A stretch of DNA of 64,000 bases from Piscinibacter sp. GTDB lineage: Bacteria > Pseudomonadota > Gammaproteobacteria > Burkholderiales > Burkholderiaceae_C. Positions 31,721 through 41,792 of this stretch are shown here, piece after piece (the first letter of the stretch is position 1; the number at the start of each line of letters is the position of its first letter). Location of the stretch: the NCBI GenBank assembly GCA_017983795.1, contig JAGOAS010000002.1, positions 186,001 to 250,000 of the forward strand. The letters are read 5' to 3'. Made by a program: the position numbers and the translations under genes. The notes below the pieces were generated by a model, which did no database searches, was not told the origin of the DNA, and was given only the letters and a program-made list of their open reading frames with translations.

Positions 31721-33325
31721 GTGACTTCTTCTCGTCCCGTTCCGCGGCCGGACGAGCCGGACAGCGAGCCGACCGATCCCGTGCCGCCCACCCTGCCCCC
31801 CACCGCGTCCGACATCCCTCTGTGGAGCGACACGGACATCGGCGCGCCCCCCGGGCCGGCGCCGGTGTTCAGCACCAACGCGCAGCCCAAGACCGACGAC
31901 CAGATGCCCACCATCGGGCACATCGGCCGCTATGCGCTCAAGTACAAGATCGGCGCCGGCGGCCTGGGCACGGTGTACGCGGCGCACGATCCGCTGCTGT
32001 CGCGCCTCATCGCGATCAAGACCCTGAACCTCGAGATCGCGCCGGAAGAGCGCGAGGCCTTCAACGCGCTGTTCCTGAACGAGGCGCGCGCCGCCGGCGG
32101 CCTCTCGCACCCGCACATCGTCACGGTGTTCGACGCCGGCGTGAGCGACAGCAGCGCCTACATCGCGATGGAACTGCTCAAGGGCCGCGACCTGCGCCAG
32201 CTGCGCCAGGAAGGCTGGCGGCCGACGCCGGCGCAGGCCGCCACCATCGTGCGACGCGTCGCCGATGCGCTGGCCTACGCGCACAGCAAGGGCGTGATCC
32301 ACCGCGACATCAAGCCGGCCAACATCTTCATGGTCGGGCGCACGCAGCCGCGCGTGCTCGACTTCGGCATCGCGCGCATCACGCACCAGCACGACGGCTC
32401 GGGCGACATCGCCGCCGGCTCGCCTTACTACATGGCGCCCGAGCAGGTGCGCCAGCAGCCGGTGGACCGGCGCGCTGATGTCTTCTCGCTCGGCGTGGTG
32501 CTCTACGAACTGCTGACCGACAAGAAGCCCTTCACCGGCCGCACGCTGACCGAGATCACCGGCGCGGTGCTCGACCACAAGCCGCCGCGCGCCGACGAGC
32601 TCGACGCCGGCGTGCCCGCGGCGCTGGCCGAGATCGTCGCGCGGGCGATGGAGAAGGACCCCGAGCACCGCTTCCGCTCGGCGCGCGCGCTGTCGCGCGA
32701 GCTGCGCCACTGGCTGGAAGAGAACGCCAATCCGAACGCGCCGGACGGCCTTGCGGAAGACGCCGGCATGGAAGCCCCGCGCCGCCGCAAGAGCGCGGTG
32801 GCGATCGCCGCCGGCCTGGTGATCGGTCTGCTGGCCGGCATGGGCTGGCTGACGCTGCGCGGCGGCCCGGCTGAGCCGGCCGCGCTGGCGGCGAAAGCCC
32901 CGGTCGTGACGGCCGCTGCCGCGACGACGACGCCGGCACCGCCGGCCGCGCCGGCCTCCGCGGTCGCAGCGCCGGTCGAAACCGTTGCAGCGGCCGCCAG
33001 CGCGCCGGCTCCGCGGCCCGCTGCCGCGCCCAAGCTGGCGGCGGTAGTGGCCAAGCCCTCGCCCAAGGAAACCCGCCCCGCGCGCGAGGCGCAGCCCGCC
33101 AAGGCCTCAGGCGGCTCGGGCAGCGTGCGCATCGCCGTCAGCCCCTGGGGCAACGTCGAGGTCAACGGCACGCCGGTGGGCACCACGCCGCCGCTGAACG
33201 AGCTGACGCTGCCCGAGGGCAAGCACCAGATCGTCATCCGCAACGCCGACTTCCCGCCCTACAGCGCCACCATCAGCGTGGCCCCGGGCCAGGCGGTCAA
33301 CCTCAAGCACAAGTTCGGATCATGA
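31721..33325 (+). CDS. Membrane-anchored Ser/Thr protein kinase with C-terminal PEGA domain
   Basis: This 534-residue protein has a Hanks-type kinase domain (about residues 70-330): GAGGLGTVY loop, Lys100 in IAIKTL, HRDIKPAN (194-201), DFG (214-216) and YYMAPEQVR. A single membrane helix (about 357-378) leads to an Ala/Pro-rich linker and a PEGA domain (about 470-534: VRIAVSPWGNVEVNGTPVGTTPPLNELTLPEGKH). The N-terminal 65 residues are acidic and Pro-rich. The start is GTG six bases after a TAAGCT box, with no ribosome-binding site. The next gene overlaps its stop and encodes a T6SS-associated-type lipoprotein, so a role in signalling at the envelope is likely. Confidence 0.92.
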   Translation: MTSSRPVPRPDEPDSEPTDPVPPTLPPTASDIPLWSDTDIGAPPGPAPVFSTNAQPKTDDQMPTIGHIGRYALKYKIGAGGLGTVYAAHDPLLSRLIAIKTLNLEIAPEEREAFNALFLNEARAAGGLSHPHIVTVFDAGVSDSSAYIAMELLKGRDLRQLRQEGWRPTPAQAATIVRRVADALAYAHSKGVIHRDIKPANIFMVGRTQPRVLDFGIARITHQHDGSGDIAAGSPYYMAPEQVRQQPVDRRADVFSLGVVLYELLTDKKPFTGRTLTEITGAVLDHKPPRADELDAGVPAALAEIVARAMEKDPEHRFRSARALSRELRHWLEENANPNAPDGLAEDAGMEAPRRRKSAVAIAAGLVIGLLAGMGWLTLRGGPAEPAALAAKAPVVTAAAATTTPAPPAAPASAVAAPVETVAAAASAPAPRPAAAPKLAAVVAKPSPKETRPAREAQPAKASGGSGSVRIAVSPWGNVEVNGTPVGTTPPLNELTLPEGKHQIVIRNADFPPYSATISVAPGQAVNLKHKFGS

Positions 33326-33723
33326 GCTCCCGCCCGGCCGCCCTGGCCATCGCCACCCTTCTCGCCCTCCTCACTGCTTGCGCGCAAGCGCCGGTGGCGC
33401 CCCCGGCCGTCGGCCTGCTCGACGTGGCCGAGCGCCCGGCCGAGCGCGCCCTGCTGGCCGGCATGCGCGCCTACGAGGACGCGCAGTACCCGCAGGCCGA
33501 GAAGCAGCTGCAGGCCGCGCTGCAGGGCAACCTCGTCTCGCCGCGCGACCGCGCCGCCGCGCACAAGCTGCTCGCGTTCATCTTCTGCACCAGCAACCGC
33601 ATGAGCGATTGCGAGGTGCAGTTCCGCGCCGCACGCGCCGCCGACCCCGGCTTCGCGCTGTCCAAGTCCGAGGCCGGCCACCCGCTGTGGGGCCCGGTGT
33701 ACCAGCGGGTGCAGCAGCGATAA
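33322..33723 (+). CDS. TssQ-family (T6SS-associated) TPR lipoprotein
   Basis: This 133-residue protein starts with a signal peptide and lipobox LLTAC (Cys20), then a short TPR-like region (RALLAGMRAYEDAQYPQAEKQLQAALQ) and the conserved DRAAAHKLLAFIFCTSNRMSDCEVQFRAARAADPGFALSKSEAGHPLWGPVY of the TssQ family as I recall it. TssQ proteins are reported near type VI secretion genes, but none are in this window. The start overlaps the kinase stop by four bases, so the two are coupled. Confidence 0.75.
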   Translation: MSSRPAALAIATLLALLTACAQAPVAPPAVGLLDVAERPAERALLAGMRAYEDAQYPQAEKQLQAALQGNLVSPRDRAAAHKLLAFIFCTSNRMSDCEVQFRAARAADPGFALSKSEAGHPLWGPVYQRVQQR

Positions 33724-33730
33724 TCCGGGC

Positions 33731-34177
33731 TTGGCCCGAACCGACACCCCTTCCTCAGCACCCAGCCCGTTCCGCCACACGCTGCGCGTGTACTGGGAAG
33801 ACACCGACGCCGGCGGCGTGGTGTTCTACGCGAACTACCTGAAGTTCTTCGAGCGTGCGCGCACCGAGTGGCTGCGCGCGCTCGGCTTCTCGCAGGAGCG
33901 CTTGCGAACCGATACAGGCGTGCTGTTCGTCGTCGCGGATACTGCCGTCCGTTACGCGAGCCCGGCCCGGCTCGACGACCTGATCGAGGTCAGCGTCGAG
34001 CCGCGCGACATCTGCCGTGCCACGATGAGCCTGCACCAGCAGGCCTGGCGCACGGGCCACACCGAGCACGGCGGGCCGCTGCTGCTGGCCGAAGGCCACA
34101 TCCGCATCGGCTGCGTCGATGCCGGAACTTTCGCCCCCCGCCGCATTCCGACGGCCATCCTTCAAGCGTTGAAATGA
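33731..34177 (+). CDS. ybgC: Acyl-CoA thioesterase YbgC (Tol-Pal associated)
   Basis: This 148-residue hotdog-fold protein has VYWEDTDAGGVVFYANYLKFFERARTEWL, in which the Asp of EDTDAGG is catalytic. YbgC hydrolyses short acyl-CoA or acyl-ACP and is nearly always the first gene of the tol-pal operon. The best start is TTG at 33731, seven bases after the previous stop. Its stop overlaps the tolQ ATG. Confidence 0.92.
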   Translation: MARTDTPSSAPSPFRHTLRVYWEDTDAGGVVFYANYLKFFERARTEWLRALGFSQERLRTDTGVLFVVADTAVRYASPARLDDLIEVSVEPRDICRATMSLHQQAWRTGHTEHGGPLLLAEGHIRIGCVDAGTFAPRRIPTAILQALK

Positions 34178-34911
34178 ATCAGGACTTTTCCATCTTCACC
34201 CTCGTCATGCACGCCAGCTGGGTCGTGCAGCTCGTGATGGCCGGCCTGCTGTTCGCCTCGCTGGCCAGTTGGACGGTGATCTTCGGCAAGCTGTTCGGCC
34301 TGAAGCGCGTGCGCGGCGACAACGAGGAGTTCGAGCGCGAGTTCTGGGCCGGCCGCAACCTCAACGAGCTCTACGGCGACGCCACCAAGCGCGGCAACGA
34401 CGGCCGCGGCGCGCCGATGGAGCGCATCTTCGCCTCGGGCATGCGCGAGTTCCTCAAGCTGCGCGAACGCCGCGTCAGCGACCCCGGCGCGTTGCTCGAC
34501 GGCGCGCGCCGCGCGATGCGCGCGAGCTTCCAGCGCGAGATCGACGCAGCCGAATCCAACCTCAGCTTCCTCGCCTCGGTGGGCTCGGTGAGCCCCTACG
34601 TGGGCCTGTTCGGCACGGTGTGGGGGATCATGCATGCCTTCGTCGGCCTGTCGAACATGCAGCAGGTGACACTGGCCACGGTGGCGCCCGGCATCGCCGA
34701 GGCGCTGGTGGCCACGGCCATCGGCCTGTTCGCGGCCATCCCCGCGGTGATCGCCTACAACCGCTTCGCGCGCGACATCGACCGCATCGCGATGCAGCAG
34801 GAGACCTTCATCGAGGAGTTCTCCAACATCCTGCAGCGCAACGTCGGCGCGCCGCCGCCGCCCGCACCGGCCGGCAGCCACGGCCACAGCGGCTTCCAGC
34901 ACTCGCGCTGA
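34174..34911 (+). CDS. tolQ: Tol-Pal system proton channel subunit TolQ
   Basis: This 245-residue protein of the MotA/TolQ/ExbB family has a first membrane helix near residues 14-36, and two further helices in the C-terminal half (LSFLASVGSVSPYVGLFGTVWGIMHAF and LVATAIGLFAAIPAVIAYN). With TolR it converts proton-motive force into TolA movement for outer-membrane constriction at division. Its start overlaps ybgC by four bases. Confidence 0.95.
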   Translation: MNQDFSIFTLVMHASWVVQLVMAGLLFASLASWTVIFGKLFGLKRVRGDNEEFEREFWAGRNLNELYGDATKRGNDGRGAPMERIFASGMREFLKLRERRVSDPGALLDGARRAMRASFQREIDAAESNLSFLASVGSVSPYVGLFGTVWGIMHAFVGLSNMQQVTLATVAPGIAEALVATAIGLFAAIPAVIAYNRFARDIDRIAMQQETFIEEFSNILQRNVGAPPPPAPAGSHGHSGFQHSR

Positions 34912-34924
34912 GGCGGCCCAAGAG

Positions 34925-35350
<426 letters not shown>

Positions 35351-35357
35351 TGCGGCG

Positions 35358-36188
35358 ATGAACGCGGCAACGCTCACCCGCGACGCGCTGATCCCGCGCA
35401 ACCCCGACAGCGTCGGCCGCGGGCTGGCGATGGCGCTGGCCGTGCACGCGCTGCTGCTGATCGCGATCGCCTTCGGCGTGAGCTGGCGCTCCAGCAACCC
35501 CGCGGGCGTCGAGGCCGAGCTGTGGGCGGCGGTGCCGCAGATCGCCGCGCCCCGGCCGATCGAGCCCGAGCCGACGCCGCAGCCGGTCAAGAAGATCGAG
35601 CCCCCGCCGCCGCCGCCCAAGGTCGAGACGCCCAAGCAGGACGATGCGCAGATCGCCATCGAGCGCGCGAAGCGCGAGGAACAGAAGCGCAAGGAAGAGC
35701 AGCGCCGCGAGGACGAGCTCAAGCGCCAGAAGGAAGAGCAGCAGCGCAAGCTCGCCGAGGCCGAGAAGCTCAAGAAGGAGCAGGCCGAGCAGAAGAAGCG
35801 CGAGGCCGCTGCCGAGGCCGCGGCACAGGCGCAGCGGCAGAAGCAGCTCGAACGCATGGCCGCGCTCGCCGGTGACGGCGCCCCCACCTCCACCGGCACG
35901 GCCGCGAAGAGCGCCGGCCCCTCGGCCAGCTATGCGGGCCGCATCAAGGCGCGCATCCTGCCCAACATCGTCTTCCCCGATTCGGTGAGCGGCAATCCGC
36001 AGGCGACGGTGGAAGTGAAGGCCGGCCCGGACGGCACCATCATCGGCCGTCGCCTGCTCAAGAGCAGCGGCGTGCCGGCCTGGGACGAAGCCGTGCTGCG
36101 CGCCATCGACAAGACCGAGGTGCTGCCTCGCGACACCGACGGCCGCGTTCCACCCTCCTTCGAGATCAGCTTCCGGCCCCGCGACTGA
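35358..36188 (+). CDS. tolA: Tol-Pal system protein TolA
   Basis: This 276-residue protein has an N-terminal membrane helix (about residues 22-42), a Pro-rich hinge (EPTPQPVKKIEPPPPPPK), a long Lys/Glu/Ala-rich helix (about 95-165) and a C-terminal TonB/TolA-like domain (YAGRIKARILPNIVFPD, VEVKAGPDGTIIGRRLLKSSG). It bridges the inner membrane to Pal and TolB. The rod is shorter than in E. coli. tolB, pal and ybgF do not follow as they usually do. Confidence 0.93.
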   Translation: MNAATLTRDALIPRNPDSVGRGLAMALAVHALLLIAIAFGVSWRSSNPAGVEAELWAAVPQIAAPRPIEPEPTPQPVKKIEPPPPPPKVETPKQDDAQIAIERAKREEQKRKEEQRREDELKRQKEEQQRKLAEAEKLKKEQAEQKKREAAAEAAAQAQRQKQLERMAALAGDGAPTSTGTAAKSAGPSASYAGRIKARILPNIVFPDSVSGNPQATVEVKAGPDGTIIGRRLLKSSGVPAWDEAVLRAIDKTEVLPRDTDGRVPPSFEISFRPRD

Positions 36189-36205
36189 AATCGCGACCAC
36201 CAAGC

Positions 36206-36232
36206 AAAACGCGGCGCCGAGGCGCCGCGTTC
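36206..36232. terminator. Bidirectional terminator between tolA and acsA
   Basis: ACGCGGCGCC-GA-GGCGCCGCGT (36209-36230) is a perfect 10-bp stem. On the minus strand it is followed by TTTTG and on the plus strand by TCCGTTT, so it can end both convergent units. Confidence 0.85.
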
Positions 36233-36251
36233 CGTTTCAGCGAGGAGCCGA

Positions 36252-38216
36252 TTAGTTGGTCTCGGCCAGCTGATCGAGGATTGCCGGGTTCTCCAGCGTC
36301 GACGTGTCCTGCGTGATGGTCTCGCCCTTGGCGATCGAGCGCAGCAGGCGGCGCATGATCTTGCCGGAGCGGGTCTTGGGCAGGTTGTCGCCGAAGCGGA
36401 TGTCCTTGGGCTTGGCGATCGGGCCGATCTCCTTGCCGACCCAGTCACGCAGCTCCTTGGCGATGCGCTTGGCTTCGTCGCCGGTGGGGCGCGGACGCTT
36501 CAGCACGACGAAGGCGCAGATCGCCTCGCCGGTGGTGTCGTCGGGGCGGCCGACCACGGCGGCTTCGGCCACCAGTTCGGTGTGCGACACCAGCGCCGAC
36601 TCGATCTCCATCGTGCCCATGCGGTGGCCCGACACGTTCAGCACATCGTCGATGCGGCCGGTGATGGTGAAGTAACCGGTCTTCTCGTCGCGGATCGCAC
36701 CGTCGCCGGCGAGGTAGTACTTGCCCTTGAAGTCGTCCGGGTAGTAGCTCTTCTTGAAGCGCTCCGGGTCACCCCAGATGGTGCGGATCATCGACGGCCA
36801 CGGGCGCTTGACGACCAGGATGCCGCCCTGGCCCCAGGGCACTTCCTTGCCGGTCTCGTCGACCACCGCGGCCATGATGCCCGGGAAGGGCAGCGTGCAC
36901 GAGCCCGGCACCAGCGTGGTGGCGCCCGGCAGCGGCGTGATCATGTGGCCGCCGGTCTCGGTCTGCCAGAAGGTGTCGACGATCGGGCAGCGGCCGCCGC
37001 CCACGTGCTGGTGGTACCACTCCCAGGCCGCCGGGTTGATGGGCTCGCCCACCGAACCGAGGATGCGCAGGCTCTTGAGGTCGTAGCTCTTCGGGTGCAC
37101 GGCCGCGTTGGCCTCGGCCGCCTTGATCAGCGAGCGGATCGCCGTCGGCGCGGTGTAGAAGATCGTGACCTTGTGGTCCTGGATCATCTTCCAGAAGCGG
37201 CCGGCATCCGGGTAGGTGGGCACGCCTTCGAAGACGATCTCGGTGCCGCCCAGCGCCAGCGGGCCGTAGCTGATGTAGGTGTGGCCGGTGACCCAGCCGA
37301 TGTCGGCGGTGCACCAGAAGATGTCGTCGGGCTTGAGGTCGAAGGTCCACTTGGTCGACAGCGCGGCATGCAGCAGGTAGCCGCCGGTGCTGTGCTGCAC
37401 GCCCTTGGGCTTGCCGGTCGAACCCGAGGTGTAGAGCAGGAACAGCGGGTGCTCGGCGCCGACCCACTCCGGCTCGCAGCTGGCGCTCTGGCCGGCCACC
37501 GCCTCGTGCAGCCACTCGTCGCGGCCGGCCGTCCAGGCGATGTTGCCGCCGGTGCGCTTGTAGACGATGACGTTCTTAATCTTGTCGCAGCCGCCCAGCG
37601 CCAGCGCCTCGTCGACGATGGCCTTCAGCGGCAGCTGCTTGCCGCCGCGCAGCTGCTCGTCGGCAGTGATCACGGCCACGGCGCCGGCGTCCTCGATGCG
37701 GTCGCGCAGCGATTGCGCCGAGAAGCCGCCGAACACCACCGAGTGCGTCGCACCGATGCGCGCGCAGGCCTGCATCGCCACCACGCCCTCGACGCTCATC
37801 GACATGTAGATGACGACGCGGTCGCCCTTCTTGATGCCGCGCGCCTTCAGCGCGTTGGCGAGGCGGCAGGTCTGCTCGAGCAGCTGCTTGTAGGAGACCT
37901 TGGTCACCTTGCCGTCGTCGGCCTCGAAGATGATGGCGGTCTTGTCGCCCAGGCCGCGCTCGACGTTGCGGTCGAGGCAGTTGTAGGAGACGTTCAGCGT
38001 GCCGTCCTCGAACCACTTGAAGAAGGGCGCGCCGCTCTCGTCGAGCACCTTGGTGAAGGGCGTCTTCCAGCTCAGCAGGTCGCGCGCCTGGCGGGCCCAG
38101 AAGCCTTCGTAGTCGGCCTCGGCCTCGGCGCACAGCTTGTTGTAGGCCTCGATGCCCGAGATGTAGGCGTTCTTGGCGATGGCCTCGGGCGGCGGATAGA
38201 GGTGGCTCGAGCTCAT
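36252..38216 (-). CDS. acsA: Acetyl-CoA synthetase
   Basis: This 654-residue AMP-forming ligase has [19 protein letters not shown], the P-loop-like [49 protein letters not shown] and the C-terminal [16 protein letters not shown], whose Lys is the acetylation-regulated catalytic residue. It activates acetate to acetyl-CoA. AGGAGA precedes the ATG at 38216. It is divergent from the UPF0114 gene. Confidence 0.97.
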   Translation of the reverse strand: MSSSHLYPPPEAIAKNAYISGIEAYNKLCAEAEADYEGFWARQARDLLSWKTPFTKVLDESGAPFFKWFEDGTLNVSYNCLDRNVERGLGDKTAIIFEADDGKVTKVSYKQLLEQTCRLANALKARGIKKGDRVVIYMSMSVEGVVAMQACARIGATHSVVFGGFSAQSLRDRIEDAGAVAVITADEQLRGGKQLPLKAIVDEALALGGCDKIKNVIVYKRTGGNIAWTAGRDEWLHEAVAGQSASCEPEWVGAEHPLFLLYTSGSTGKPKGVQHSTGGYLLHAALSTKWTFDLKPDDIFWCTADIGWVTGHTYISYGPLALGGTEIVFEGVPTYPDAGRFWKMIQDHKVTIFYTAPTAIRSLIKAAEANAAVHPKSYDLKSLRILGSVGEPINPAAWEWYHQHVGGGRCPIVDTFWQTETGGHMITPLPGATTLVPGSCTLPFPGIMAAVVDETGKEVPWGQGGILVVKRPWPSMIRTIWGDPERFKKSYYPDDFKGKYYLAGDGAIRDEKTGYFTITGRIDDVLNVSGHRMGTMEIESALVSHTELVAEAAVVGRPDDTTGEAICAFVVLKRPRPTGDEAKRIAKELRDWVGKEIGPIAKPKDIRFGDNLPKTRSGKIMRRLLRSIAKGETITQDTSTLENPAILDQLAETN

Positions 38217-38359
38217 GAGGTCTCCTCGACGGATGGTGGGTTGCTTTGGGCGGCACATTAGGGACTCGCACTTACGAAGGTCTGACGCCCCGCCACGACG
38301 GTCATGCTACGCACCTAGAATCCTGCGCCAAACCCGGACCTCCACCTAGCAAATCCCCC

Positions 38360-38965
38360 ATGGCCGCTCCCGACCTGTCGCCCTCGCCCTCGCACCTGCG
38401 TCCGCTACCGCGCCTGATCTTCGCCAGCCGTTGGCTGCAGCTGCCGCTGTACCTGGGGTTGATCCTGGCGCAGGCGGTCTACGTGTTCCACTTCTGGGTC
38501 GAATTGGTACACCTGATCGAAGCCGCCTTCGGCAACGCCGGCGCGCTCGACAAGCTGGTCGCGAGCATCGGCTACAAGAGCGACGTGGCGCCCGCCGCGC
38601 TCAACGAGACCATCATCATGCTCGTGGTGCTGGCGCTGATCGACGTGGTGATGATCAGCAACCTGCTCATCATGGTGATCGTCGGCGGCTACGAGACCTT
38701 CGTCTCACGCCTCGACCTCGAAGGCCACCGCGACCAGCCGGAATGGCTGAGCCACGTCAACGCCTCGGTGCTGAAGGTCAAGCTGGCCACGGCGATCATC
38801 GGCATCAGCTCGATCCACCTGCTCAAGACCTTCATCAACGCCGCCAACTACACCGACAAGGTGCTGCTGTGGCAGACGGTGATCCACATCGCCTTCCTGT
38901 TCTCGGCGCTGGCCATCGCGTTGGCCGACCGGGTGATGGTGCACGCGGTCAAGGACGATCACTGA
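38360..38965 (+). CDS. UPF0114/YqhA-family membrane protein (TIGR00645)
   Basis: This 201-residue protein has about four membrane helices. [21 protein letters not shown] near the N-terminus, [22 protein letters not shown] in the middle and a C-terminal [20 protein letters not shown] are typical of the YqhA family. Its function is unknown. A TAGAAT -10 box is at 38316-38321. The 3' end overlaps the nhaA end by 17 bases, tail to tail. Confidence 0.9.
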   Translation: MAAPDLSPSPSHLRPLPRLIFASRWLQLPLYLGLILAQAVYVFHFWVELVHLIEAAFGNAGALDKLVASIGYKSDVAPAALNETIIMLVVLALIDVVMISNLLIMVIVGGYETFVSRLDLEGHRDQPEWLSHVNASVLKVKLATAIIGISSIHLLKTFINAANYTDKVLLWQTVIHIAFLFSALAIALADRVMVHAVKDDH

Positions 38966-40130
38966 GCCCCGGCGCGCGGCCCAGCATCAGCGCGGTGCCC
39001 AGCAGCGCCGACACCAGCGAGCCGCCCAGCACGCCGAGCTTGAGCTGGATTTCGTAGGCCGCGCCCTGCCCCGCGAAGGCGAGGCCGCCGATGAACAGGC
39101 TCATCGTGAAGCCCACGCCGCACAGCAGGCACACGGCGAAGAACTGGCGCAGCGTCGCCCCGGCCGGGAAACTGGCGCCGGCCAGCCTGACGACCAGCCA
39201 CGCCGCCGCGAACACGCCGATCGCCTTGCCGGCCACCAGGCCGAGCGCGATGCCCAGCGGCACGGCCTGGCCGAAGCTGGCGGGTGTCACACCCTGGAGC
39301 GATACACCGGCGTTGGCGAAGGCGAAGACAGGCAGCACGAGGAAGGCCACCCAGGGGTGCAGCGCGTGCTCGGCGTCCTCGGCGAGCGCTCTGCCGTCGG
39401 CGCGCCGCATCGGCACCGCGAAGGCCGTGATCACGCCCGCCAGCGTGGCGTGCACGCCCGACTTGAGCACGCACAGCCACACCAGCGCGCCCACCACCAC
39501 GTAGGGCGCGATCGAGCTCACGCGGGCGCGGTTGAGCGCGAACAGCACGGCAGCACCGACCGCGGCCGCGCCCAGCATGGGCAGCGAGAGTTCGGAGGTG
39601 TAGAAGAGCGCGATGACGACGATGGCGCCGAGGTCATCGATGATCGCCACCGCGGTGAGGAACACCTTCAGCGAGGCCGGCACGCGCGAGCCCAGCAGCA
39701 TCAGGATGCCCAGCGCGAAGGCGATGTCGGTGGCGGTGGGAATGGCCCAGCCGCGCAGCGCGACCGCATCGCCGCGGTTGAGCGCCACGTAGATCAGCGC
39801 CGGCACCACCATGCCGCCCAGCGCCGCGCCGGCCGGCAGCAGCGCCTGCTTGAGCGAGGCGAGCTCGCCTTCGAGCAGCTCGCGCTTGATCTCCAGGCCG
39901 ACGAGGAAGAAGAACACCGCCATCCACAGGTCGTTGACCCACACGACCAGCGGCTTGGCCAGCACCAGCGCATCGCCGCCGATGCGCACTTCGCCGGGCA
40001 GCGTGACGAAGGCCTGGTAGGCCGCGGCGAGCGGCGAATTGGCGGCGATCAGCGCGGCCAGCGCGGCCAGGCCCAGCACCACGCCGCCGGCCGATTCGGA
40101 CTGGATGAAGCGTCGCACTCCCGTCAGCAA
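38949..40130 (-). CDS. nhaA: Na+/H+ antiporter NhaA
   Basis: This protein of about 393 residues is a 12-helix antiporter. The two transport aspartates are in [19 protein letters not shown], and [23 protein letters not shown] and [15 protein letters not shown] are family motifs. The start is taken as TTG at 40130 because GGAGGA lies six bases upstream; an ATG at 40196 would extend the coding region back across the start of the divergent fumarase gene and is unlikely. It exports sodium in exchange for protons. Confidence 0.93.
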   Translation of the reverse strand: MLTGVRRFIQSESAGGVVLGLAALAALIAANSPLAAAYQAFVTLPGEVRIGGDALVLAKPLVVWVNDLWMAVFFFLVGLEIKRELLEGELASLKQALLPAGAALGGMVVPALIYVALNRGDAVALRGWAIPTATDIAFALGILMLLGSRVPASLKVFLTAVAIIDDLGAIVVIALFYTSELSLPMLGAAAVGAAVLFALNRARVSSIAPYVVVGALVWLCVLKSGVHATLAGVITAFAVPMRRADGRALAEDAEHALHPWVAFLVLPVFAFANAGVSLQGVTPASFGQAVPLGIALGLVAGKAIGVFAAAWLVVRLAGASFPAGATLRQFFAVCLLCGVGFTMSLFIGGLAFAGQGAAYEIQLKLGVLGGSLVSALLGTALMLGRAPGLSDRP

Positions 40131-40182
40131 GGCGAATCCTCCGTTCAGTAAACTGGGCTGATTGTTCCCGAGGACGCCTGCC

Positions 40183-41709
40183 ATGCCCACCACCATCCGC
40201 TACGCCGACCTGGTCGACAGCGTCGCCGCCGCGCTGCAGTACATCAGCTACTACCACCCCGCCGACTACATCGAGCACCTCGCCCGCGCCTACGCCTCCG
40301 AGCAGAGCCCGGCCGCGAAGGACGCGATCGCGCAGATCCTCACCAACTCGAAGATGTGCGCCGAGGGCCATCGCCCGCTCTGCCAGGACACCGGCATCGT
40401 CAACGTATTCCTCGAGATCGGCATGGACGTGCGCTTCGAGGGCTTTCCGGGCTCGATCGAAGACGCCATCAACGAAGGCGTGCGCCGCGGCTACCTCGAC
40501 CCCGAGAACAAGCTGCGCGCCTCGGTGCTCTCCGACCCGCTGTTCGAGCGCAAGAACACGAAAGACAACACGCCGGCCGTCATCCACATGCGCCTGGTGC
40601 CGGGCAACACGCTGGATCTCACCGTCGCGGCCAAGGGCGGCGGCAGCGAGAACAAGAGCAAGTTCATCATGATGAACCCGAGCGACAACCTGGTCGACTG
40701 GGTGCTCAAGACCGTGCCGACCATGGGCGCCGGCTGGTGCCCGCCGGGCATGCTGGGCATCGGCGTCGGCGGCACGGCCGAGAAGGCCATGCTGCTGGCC
40801 AAGGAAGTGCTGATGGAGCCGATCGACATGTTCGACCTGCTCAAGCGCGGCCCGAGCAACAAGCTGGAAGAGCTGCGCATCGAGCTGTACGAGAAGGTCA
40901 ACGCGCTGGGCATCGGCGCGCAGGGCCTGGGTGGCCTGACCACCGTGCTCGACGTGAAGATCGCCACCTACCCGACGCACGCGGCGAGCAAGCCGGTGGC
41001 GATGATCCCCAACTGCGCCGCCACGCGCCACGCCCACGTGGTGCTCGACGGCTCCGGCCCGGCCTACATGGATCCGCCCAGCCTCGACCTGTGGCCCGAT
41101 GTGCACTGGCAGCCCGACTACAAGAAGAGCAAGAAGGTGAACCTCGACACGCTCACGCGCGAAGAGGTGGCGAGCTGGAAGCCGGGCGACACGCTGCTGC
41201 TGTCGGGCAAGATGCTCACCGGCCGCGATGCCGCGCACAAGCGCATCCAGGACATGCTGGCCAAGGGCGAGAAGCTGCCCGTCGATTTCACCAACCGCGT
41301 CATCTACTACGTCGGCCCGGTCGACCCGGTGCGCGACGAGGTGGTCGGCCCGGCCGGCCCGACGACCGCCACGCGCATGGACAAGTTCACCGAGATGATG
41401 CTGGCGCAGACCGGCCTGATCGCGATGATCGGCAAGGCCGAGCGCGGCCCGGTGGCCATCGAGTCGATCAAGAAGCACAAGAGCGCCTACCTGATGGCGG
41501 TCGGCGGCGCGGCCTACCTCGTCGCCAAGGCGATCAGGAAGTCTAAGGTGGTGGGCTTCGCCGACCTCGGCATGGAAGCGATCTACGAGTTCGAGATCGC
41601 CGACATGCCGGTGACGGTGGCGGTGGATGCGCAGGGCATCAGCGTGCACGACACCGGGCCCAAGGAGTGGCAGGCGAAGATCGGCAAGATTCCGGTCGTG
41701 GTGGCTTGA
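40183..41709 (+). CDS. fumA: Class I (iron-sulfur) fumarate hydratase
   Basis: This 508-residue protein has the fused alpha (about 1-300) and beta (about 330-508) parts of class I fumarases. Probable cluster cysteines lie in RPLCQDTGIVN (about 69), GAGWCPPGM and PNCAATRH. MTGRDAAHKRIQDML-like sequence marks the beta part, and GPAGPTTATRMDKF is conserved. It hydrates fumarate to malate in the citric acid cycle and is oxygen-sensitive. ATG at 40183 is 52 bases from the nhaA start on the other strand. A palindromic repeat directly follows the stop. Confidence 0.95.
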   Translation: MPTTIRYADLVDSVAAALQYISYYHPADYIEHLARAYASEQSPAAKDAIAQILTNSKMCAEGHRPLCQDTGIVNVFLEIGMDVRFEGFPGSIEDAINEGVRRGYLDPENKLRASVLSDPLFERKNTKDNTPAVIHMRLVPGNTLDLTVAAKGGGSENKSKFIMMNPSDNLVDWVLKTVPTMGAGWCPPGMLGIGVGGTAEKAMLLAKEVLMEPIDMFDLLKRGPSNKLEELRIELYEKVNALGIGAQGLGGLTTVLDVKIATYPTHAASKPVAMIPNCAATRHAHVVLDGSGPAYMDPPSLDLWPDVHWQPDYKKSKKVNLDTLTREEVASWKPGDTLLLSGKMLTGRDAAHKRIQDMLAKGEKLPVDFTNRVIYYVGPVDPVRDEVVGPAGPTTATRMDKFTEMMLAQTGLIAMIGKAERGPVAIESIKKHKSAYLMAVGGAAYLVAKAIRKSKVVGFADLGMEAIYEFEIADMPVTVAVDAQGISVHDTGPKEWQAKIGKIPVVVA

Positions 41710-41714
41710 CGACC

Positions 41715-41792
41715 CTTCGACAAGCTCAGGGTGAACGGGGTCCGTTCGGGCTCAGGGTGAACGGGGATCCGTTCGGGCTGAGCCTGTCGAAG
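41715..41792. repeat. REP-like palindromic repeat cluster
   Basis: Three modules adjoin: CTTCGACAAGCTCAGGGTGAACGG (41715-41738), a self-complementary CCGTTCGGGCTCAGGGTGAACGG (41742-41764) and CCGTTCGGGCTGAGCCTGTCGAAG (41769-41792). The last is the near-complement of the first. This TTCGACAGGCTCAG...CGAACGG element is a common intergenic palindrome in many proteobacterial genomes. It can form strong hairpins that would terminate or protect the fumarase message. It also encodes the last 14 residues of the sigma factor on the other strand. Confidence 0.88.

Noticed and set aside
35640-35850. Repetitive Lys/Glu/Ala codons as a DNA tandem repeat
   Set aside because: This is the helical rod of TolA, a normal protein feature rather than a separate repeat element.
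40131-40196. ATG at 40196 as the nhaA start
   Set aside because: It would run back across the fumarase start codon and has no ribosome-binding site, whereas TTG at 40130 has GGAGGA at the right distance.
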